Below are positions 60,419 to 64,000 of a stretch of DNA of 64,000 bases, piece after piece (the stretch's first letter is position 1; each line of letters begins with the position of its first letter). The DNA is taken from contig NZ_JAFMZM010000002.1 in the NCBI RefSeq assembly GCF_024436375.1, positions 62,001-126,000 on the forward strand, written 5' to 3'. A program made the translations under genes and the position numbers. This stretch comes from Nocardioides astragali (lineage in GTDB: Bacteria; Actinomycetota; Actinomycetes; Propionibacteriales; Nocardioidaceae). Under the pieces are notes generated by a model. That model was not told where the DNA came from, ran no database searches, and saw nothing but the letters and a program-made list of their open reading frames with translations.

Positions 60419-62709
60419 CCCACCGCTCGGATGCGGAAGCGGGCGACCTGCTGGTGTGCGCTGCGTGAGCTCGGACCGACGCGCAGCTCGAACTCTCCGG
60501 GCTCGACCACCCGACGGCCATCCGATGTGACGAGGGAGCACCGTGACGCCGGGATCTCGACCTCGACGTCGATCGTCTCGCCCGCAGCCAGGTCGACCTG
60601 GGTGAACCCCTTCAGCTCCTGCTCGGCCCATGTGACGCTCGTCGTGAGGTCGCTGACGTAGGCCTGGACCGTCTCCCGAGAAGGCCGGGTGCCGGTGTTG
60701 GTCAGTCGCACCGTGGCCGTGACGACGCCGGCGGGGGAGACGTCCGGCTCTGCCACCGTGAGGTCGGAGTAGGTCACTGTGGTGTAGCTGAGGCCTTCGC
60801 CGAAGGCGAACAGTGGCTCCTGTGTGAGGTCGGCGTAGCGATCGCCGTGCTGGCCGCGCACCTGGTTGTAGTAGACCGGCTGCTGACCGACATGCCTGGC
60901 GAAGGAGAGTGGCAGCCGGCCCGACGGCTCGATGAGACCGAGCACGAGCTCAGCCACCGCACGGCCGCCGCGCATCCCGGGATTGAACGCCTCGATCAGG
61001 GCGGCGGCGTTCAGGGCGGAGTCAGGCAGGGTGCTCGGCTTCGACTGGACCAGGACCACGATCATCGGGGTGCCAGTGGCGGCGACTGCGTCGAGCAGCG
61101 CGATCTGGCCGCCCTGCAGATCGAGGGTGGCGGTGGAGCGGCTCTCGCCGCTCAGGGCGACGGTGTCGCCGACGACGACGACCGCGTAGTCGGCGGCGGC
61201 CGCCGCTGTTGTCGCCTCGCCAAGCAGCTCCTCGTCGACGGGCGCGGGGCTGAAGACCGGGGGGCGCGGCTGGCCGTCGGGAAGCAGCGGCCCTGCCGGG
61301 TCCGGCACCAGGACCTCGATCTCGCAGCCGCGAGCGTGGACGACGGACCAGTCCGCGGGCGCCACCGCGCAAAACCCGTCGAGCACGGTCTCGATCGTCT
61401 CGCGCGGATGCCCCTCAGGCATCCAGTCAACCTGCCCGGATGCTCCGGCCCAGTCGCCCAGCATGGCTTGCGGGTCGTCGGCATTCGCCCCGATCACGGC
61501 AATGGTGCGGGGGGCGCCGCGTCCCTCCGCCACCCCCTGGCCGTTTCGAGTCAGGCCGCCCTCGAGCGGCAGCAGACCGTCGTTGCGCAGCAGCACGAGC
61601 GAGCGCCGGGCCGTCTCGAGGTTGAGGTCGGCGTGGTCCAGGCAGCCGATCACGGCTGCCTGTCGCCCGGCGCTCGGAGCGCGTGGATCCTCGAAGAGCC
61701 CGAGCTGGAACTTCAACCGCAGGATCCGGCGTACGGCGTCGTCGAGCTCCTTCTCCTCCACCAACCCTCGGGTGACTGCCTCCTGGGCGCCCTCGAAGAA
61801 GGTCGGCGTCGTCATCACCAGGTCGTTGCCGGCGCGGATCGCCATCGCGGCTGCCTCGGCAAGATCGGCACAAACCTGTTGTTCCCAGACCATTCGACCG
61901 ACGTTGTCCCAGTCGGTCACAAGCGTGCCGGTGAAGCCCCACTCGTCCTTGAGCACGTCGTTGAGCAGCCACCTGTTTGCGGTGATTGGCACGCCGTCCA
62001 TCGACTGATAGCCGAGCATGAACGTCTGAACTCCGGCCTCGACCGCCCGTTCGAACGGTGGGAAGAACCACGAGCGCAGCTTGCGCCGACTGAGGTCGGC
62101 CTCACTGGCATCCCGGCCTCCCTGGGTCTCGGAGTAGCCAGCGAAGTGCTTCGCACAGGCGAGCACGGCAGTCGGGTCACTCAGGCCTTCTCCCTGGTAG
62201 CCACGGATCATCGCCGCACCGAGCTCACCGATCAGGAACGGGTCTTCCCCGAAGGTCTCGTTGACGCGGCCCCACCGCAGGTCGCGGGTGATGCAGAGCA
62301 CGGGGGACAACGTCCAGTGGACACCGGTGGCGGCGATCTCGACCGCCGCGGCTCGGGCGCCCCGCTGGAGCAGCTCCGGATCCCAGGTGCAGGCCATGCC
62401 CAGCTGGGTGGGGAAGATCGTCGCTCCGGGCCAGAACGAGTGGCCATGGATGCAGTCGTCAGCGGTCAGCAGCGGGATCCCCAGCCTGGTGGAACGGGCC
62501 AGCTCGATCGCCTCGATCATGCGCGGGGGCGAGGCATGCAGGATCGAGCCCGCGAGCCTGGCCGACACCACGTCGCCGAGGTCCTGGCGGGCGTCCAGCT
62601 GCAGCATCTGCCCCACCTTCTCGGGCACGGTCATCCGGGCCAGGAGATCCTCCACCCGCTCCTCGACCGGGCGCTCTGCGTCCAGATAGACCACCGATGC
62701 TCGCTCCAC
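60412..62709 (-). CDS. Glycoside hydrolase family 3 beta-glucosidase
   Basis: This is a 765-residue GH3 enzyme. The catalytic nucleophile Asp is in TLVTDWDNVGR, with earlier PLLTADDCIHGHSF and CAKHFAGYSETQGGRD motifs, a GH3-C domain (ALIEAFNPGMRGGRAVAELVLG) and a C-terminal fibronectin-III-like domain (VEPGEFELRVGPSS). No signal peptide, so it is probably cytoplasmic. GTG 62709 follows GGAGGGG; upstream in-frame ATG at 62838 would run into the operator. The divergent LacI gene probably regulates it. Confidence 0.92.
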   Translation of the reverse strand: MERASVVYLDAERPVEERVEDLLARMTVPEKVGQMLQLDARQDLGDVVSARLAGSILHASPPRMIEAIELARSTRLGIPLLTADDCIHGHSFWPGATIFPTQLGMACTWDPELLQRGARAAAVEIAATGVHWTLSPVLCITRDLRWGRVNETFGEDPFLIGELGAAMIRGYQGEGLSDPTAVLACAKHFAGYSETQGGRDASEADLSRRKLRSWFFPPFERAVEAGVQTFMLGYQSMDGVPITANRWLLNDVLKDEWGFTGTLVTDWDNVGRMVWEQQVCADLAEAAAMAIRAGNDLVMTTPTFFEGAQEAVTRGLVEEKELDDAVRRILRLKFQLGLFEDPRAPSAGRQAAVIGCLDHADLNLETARRSLVLLRNDGLLPLEGGLTRNGQGVAEGRGAPRTIAVIGANADDPQAMLGDWAGASGQVDWMPEGHPRETIETVLDGFCAVAPADWSVVHARGCEIEVLVPDPAGPLLPDGQPRPPVFSPAPVDEELLGEATTAAAAADYAVVVVGDTVALSGESRSTATLDLQGGQIALLDAVAATGTPMIVVLVQSKPSTLPDSALNAAALIEAFNPGMRGGRAVAELVLGLIEPSGRLPLSFARHVGQQPVYYNQVRGQHGDRYADLTQEPLFAFGEGLSYTTVTYSDLTVAEPDVSPAGVVTATVRLTNTGTRPSRETVQAYVSDLTTSVTWAEQELKGFTQVDLAAGETIDVEVEIPASRCSLVTSDGRRVVEPGEFELRVGPSSRSAHQQVARFRIRAVGQ

Positions 62710-62808
62710 TGCCCCTCCATCTGCGCGTAATGCCCAAGACCCTTGATGGGGACGGGGCGTGCCAAGTGCCCTCTTGACGATTGACAATGTGACCTGCTTC
62801 ACTCGTGC

Positions 62809-62832
62809 AACCGGTTCCGGAACCGGTTCCGG
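62809..62832. promoter_or_regulatory. Two tandem 12-bp LacI-type operator units
   Basis: AACCGGTTCCGG occurs at 62809-62820 and 62821-62832. Each has the palindromic core AACCGGTT, and the junction makes a further palindrome GGTTCCGGAACC. It lies between the divergent GH3 and LacI genes. Confidence 0.78.
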
Positions 62833-62886
62833 AGCCAAAGTTTACAGGTCTCCGAGCCGAGAGCAACGAGGACAAAGGAGGCGACC

Positions 62887-63897
62887 ATGTCGACCACCAT
62901 CGCCGACGTGGCTTCCCGTGCGGGCGTCAGCAAGACGACCGTGTCGCGAGTCCTCAACAACAAGGGCGAGCTCCACGAGGCGACGATCCGCAAGGTCCGG
63001 CAGGCGATCGCCGACCTCGGCTACGTTCCGAGCGCTGGCGCCGTCGGCCTCGCCCGGGGTAGCACCCAGCTCATCGGAATGCTCGTGCCCTCGCTCACCT
63101 GGCCCTGGATCGGCGCGGTCCTCGAAGGTGCGGTCCAGGTTCTCGAAGGCGAGGGCTTCGGGATGCGACTTCTCACCTTCGACCACGGCGAGGAGGCCCT
63201 TCGCAGGCTGGGGGTGCAGGTGGCGGCCAAGTCGTTCGACGGCCTGCTCGTGATCACGCCCGAGGGCAGCGTGGACTACCTGACCGAGCTTCATGCGGCG
63301 GGTCTTCCCGTGGTCCTGATCGACGACCACGCTCACCGACCGCAGTTCCCCCACGTGGCGACCACCAATCGGGCCGGTGGTGCCGACGCCGCCCGGCACC
63401 TGCTCGAGCTGGGGCGCCGTCGGCCGCTCGTCGTTGCCGGCCCGCTCAACTACGGATGCGTCGAGGAGCGTCTCGCCGGCTTCGAAGAAGTCTGTGCTGA
63501 GGCCGGCGTCACCCTCGGTGCGGACGATGTCGTCATCGGCGGGTTCACCTTCGACGGCGGGCGCGAGCAGGTACGCCGCGTGATAGCGGCCGGGATGCAG
63601 TTCGACTCGGTCTTCGCACACAACGACCAGTCGGCCGCCGGTGCACTCGTGGCTCTCCGAGAGGCCGGTCTGCGCGTTCCCCATGATGTCGCCGTCGTCG
63701 GCTTCGACGACGTCGAGCTCGCTGCGTACACCGATCCGGCGCTGACCACGGTTCATCAACCGTTGCGCGAGATGGGGGAGACGGCAGCAAGCCTGCTCCT
63801 CGAGCACGTCCGCAAATCACCTGAAGCCGAGACCTCGCGCACCCTTGCGACCCGTCTCGTCATCCGCGGCTCCACCCACCGGCCCGACCAGAACTGA
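62887..63897 (+). CDS. LacI-family regulator of the GH3 beta-glucosidase
   Basis: This is a 336-residue regulator: helix-turn-helix TIADVASRAGVSKTTVSRVLN, and a ligand domain with FAHNDQSAAGALVALREAG and VAVVGFDDVELAAYTDP. It is divergent from the GH3 gene with the tandem operator in front, so it probably represses both. AAGGAGG precedes the ATG. No terminator is visible in the last 100 bases of the window. Confidence 0.93.
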   Translation: MSTTIADVASRAGVSKTTVSRVLNNKGELHEATIRKVRQAIADLGYVPSAGAVGLARGSTQLIGMLVPSLTWPWIGAVLEGAVQVLEGEGFGMRLLTFDHGEEALRRLGVQVAAKSFDGLLVITPEGSVDYLTELHAAGLPVVLIDDHAHRPQFPHVATTNRAGGADAARHLLELGRRRPLVVAGPLNYGCVEERLAGFEEVCAEAGVTLGADDVVIGGFTFDGGREQVRRVIAAGMQFDSVFAHNDQSAAGALVALREAGLRVPHDVAVVGFDDVELAAYTDPALTTVHQPLREMGETAASLLLEHVRKSPEAETSRTLATRLVIRGSTHRPDQN

Positions 63898-64000
63898 CCA
63901 AGCGCAGGTTGCAGCGTCCCGGCGTCCTCGCCCGGGCGCCTTGTTCGACGCGCCTCGGACGCGCCTCCCCACTCGCGTCCCACGGCGAGGGCGTCACCCC

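Noticed and set aside
1..64000. CRISPR array, prophage, transposase, tRNA or rRNA
   Set aside because: No regularly spaced repeats, phage structural genes, transposase motifs or RNA-gene-like sequences were seen in a reading of both strands; a tRNA scan was not possible.

Overview
The window is high-GC DNA with short intergenic gaps, many ATGA/GTGA stop-start overlaps and many GTG starts, which fits an actinobacterium. Several genes have a -10-like hexamer about 6 bases before the start codon, as leaderless actinobacterial transcripts do. A DUF222/HNH (13E12-type) gene and REP-like palindromes recall Nocardioides and relatives, but that genus is an inference. It looks chromosomal. No tRNA, rRNA, CRISPR array, prophage or transposase was found.

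Layout, left to right. (1) 0-9.4 kb: thermonuclease, aldolase-like PLP enzyme, CtlX-like amidinohydrolase, an ECF sigma/putative anti-sigma pair, a ceramidase-like membrane protein, and secreted PhoX and endo/exonuclease-phosphatase enzymes. (2) 9.6-14.3 kb, an accessory block: the DUF222/HNH gene, a TIR-like (Cap12/Pycsar-type) effector, and an AhpD-like enzyme divergent from an ECF41 sigma factor across an almost perfect promoter palindrome. Two near-identical 31-bp repeats lie at 11111 and 14232. (3) 14.3-19.9 kb: membrane proteins, GPP34 protein, 5'-3' exonuclease, and a two-component system divergent from a VanY-like lipoprotein carboxypeptidase. (4) 19.9-25.2 kb: a tightly overlapping six-gene operon of UbiA prenyltransferase, geranylgeranyl-reductase-like flavoprotein, type III polyketide synthase, ICMT-family methyltransferase, second flavoprotein and IPP isomerase. 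It probably makes a prenylated, methylated polyketide (lipoquinone-like).

(5) 25.3-34.8 kb: DUF2254 protein with a channel-like partner, HesB/IscA-like protein, amidohydrolase, acyltransferase-3/SGNH protein, release factor 3 and small envelope proteins. (6) 34.8-49.8 kb: a catabolic locus. A leftward operon carries a Liv-type ABC transporter, then a Gfo/Idh/MocA dehydrogenase, a DUF993 aldolase-like protein, a sugar isomerase and a secreted DUF1080-like protein. A PQQ-type sugar dehydrogenase with a LamG-like tail and a secreted phosphodiesterase-like protein follow. Divergently lie a LacI regulator and glycerate kinase, with a tandem LacI-type operator between them. This suggests uptake of an unidentified polyol, sugar or sugar acid and its conversion to glycerate.

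(7) 49.9-57 kb: a YibE/F protein, then a zinc-homeostasis region with Zur, a UPF0718 permease/DUF1980 pair, and a leftward operon of zinc-independent ribosomal proteins L31B, L32, L36B, L28, L33 and S14. That operon includes a COG0523 protein with a broken P-loop. A short HU protein lies convergently. Near-identical candidate Zur boxes sit in front of the L31B operon and HU. (8) 57-64 kb: SelO pseudokinase, an MBL-fold hydrolase, an uncharacterised protein, and a GH3 beta-glucosidase divergent from its likely LacI regulator, again with two tandem 12-bp operator units.
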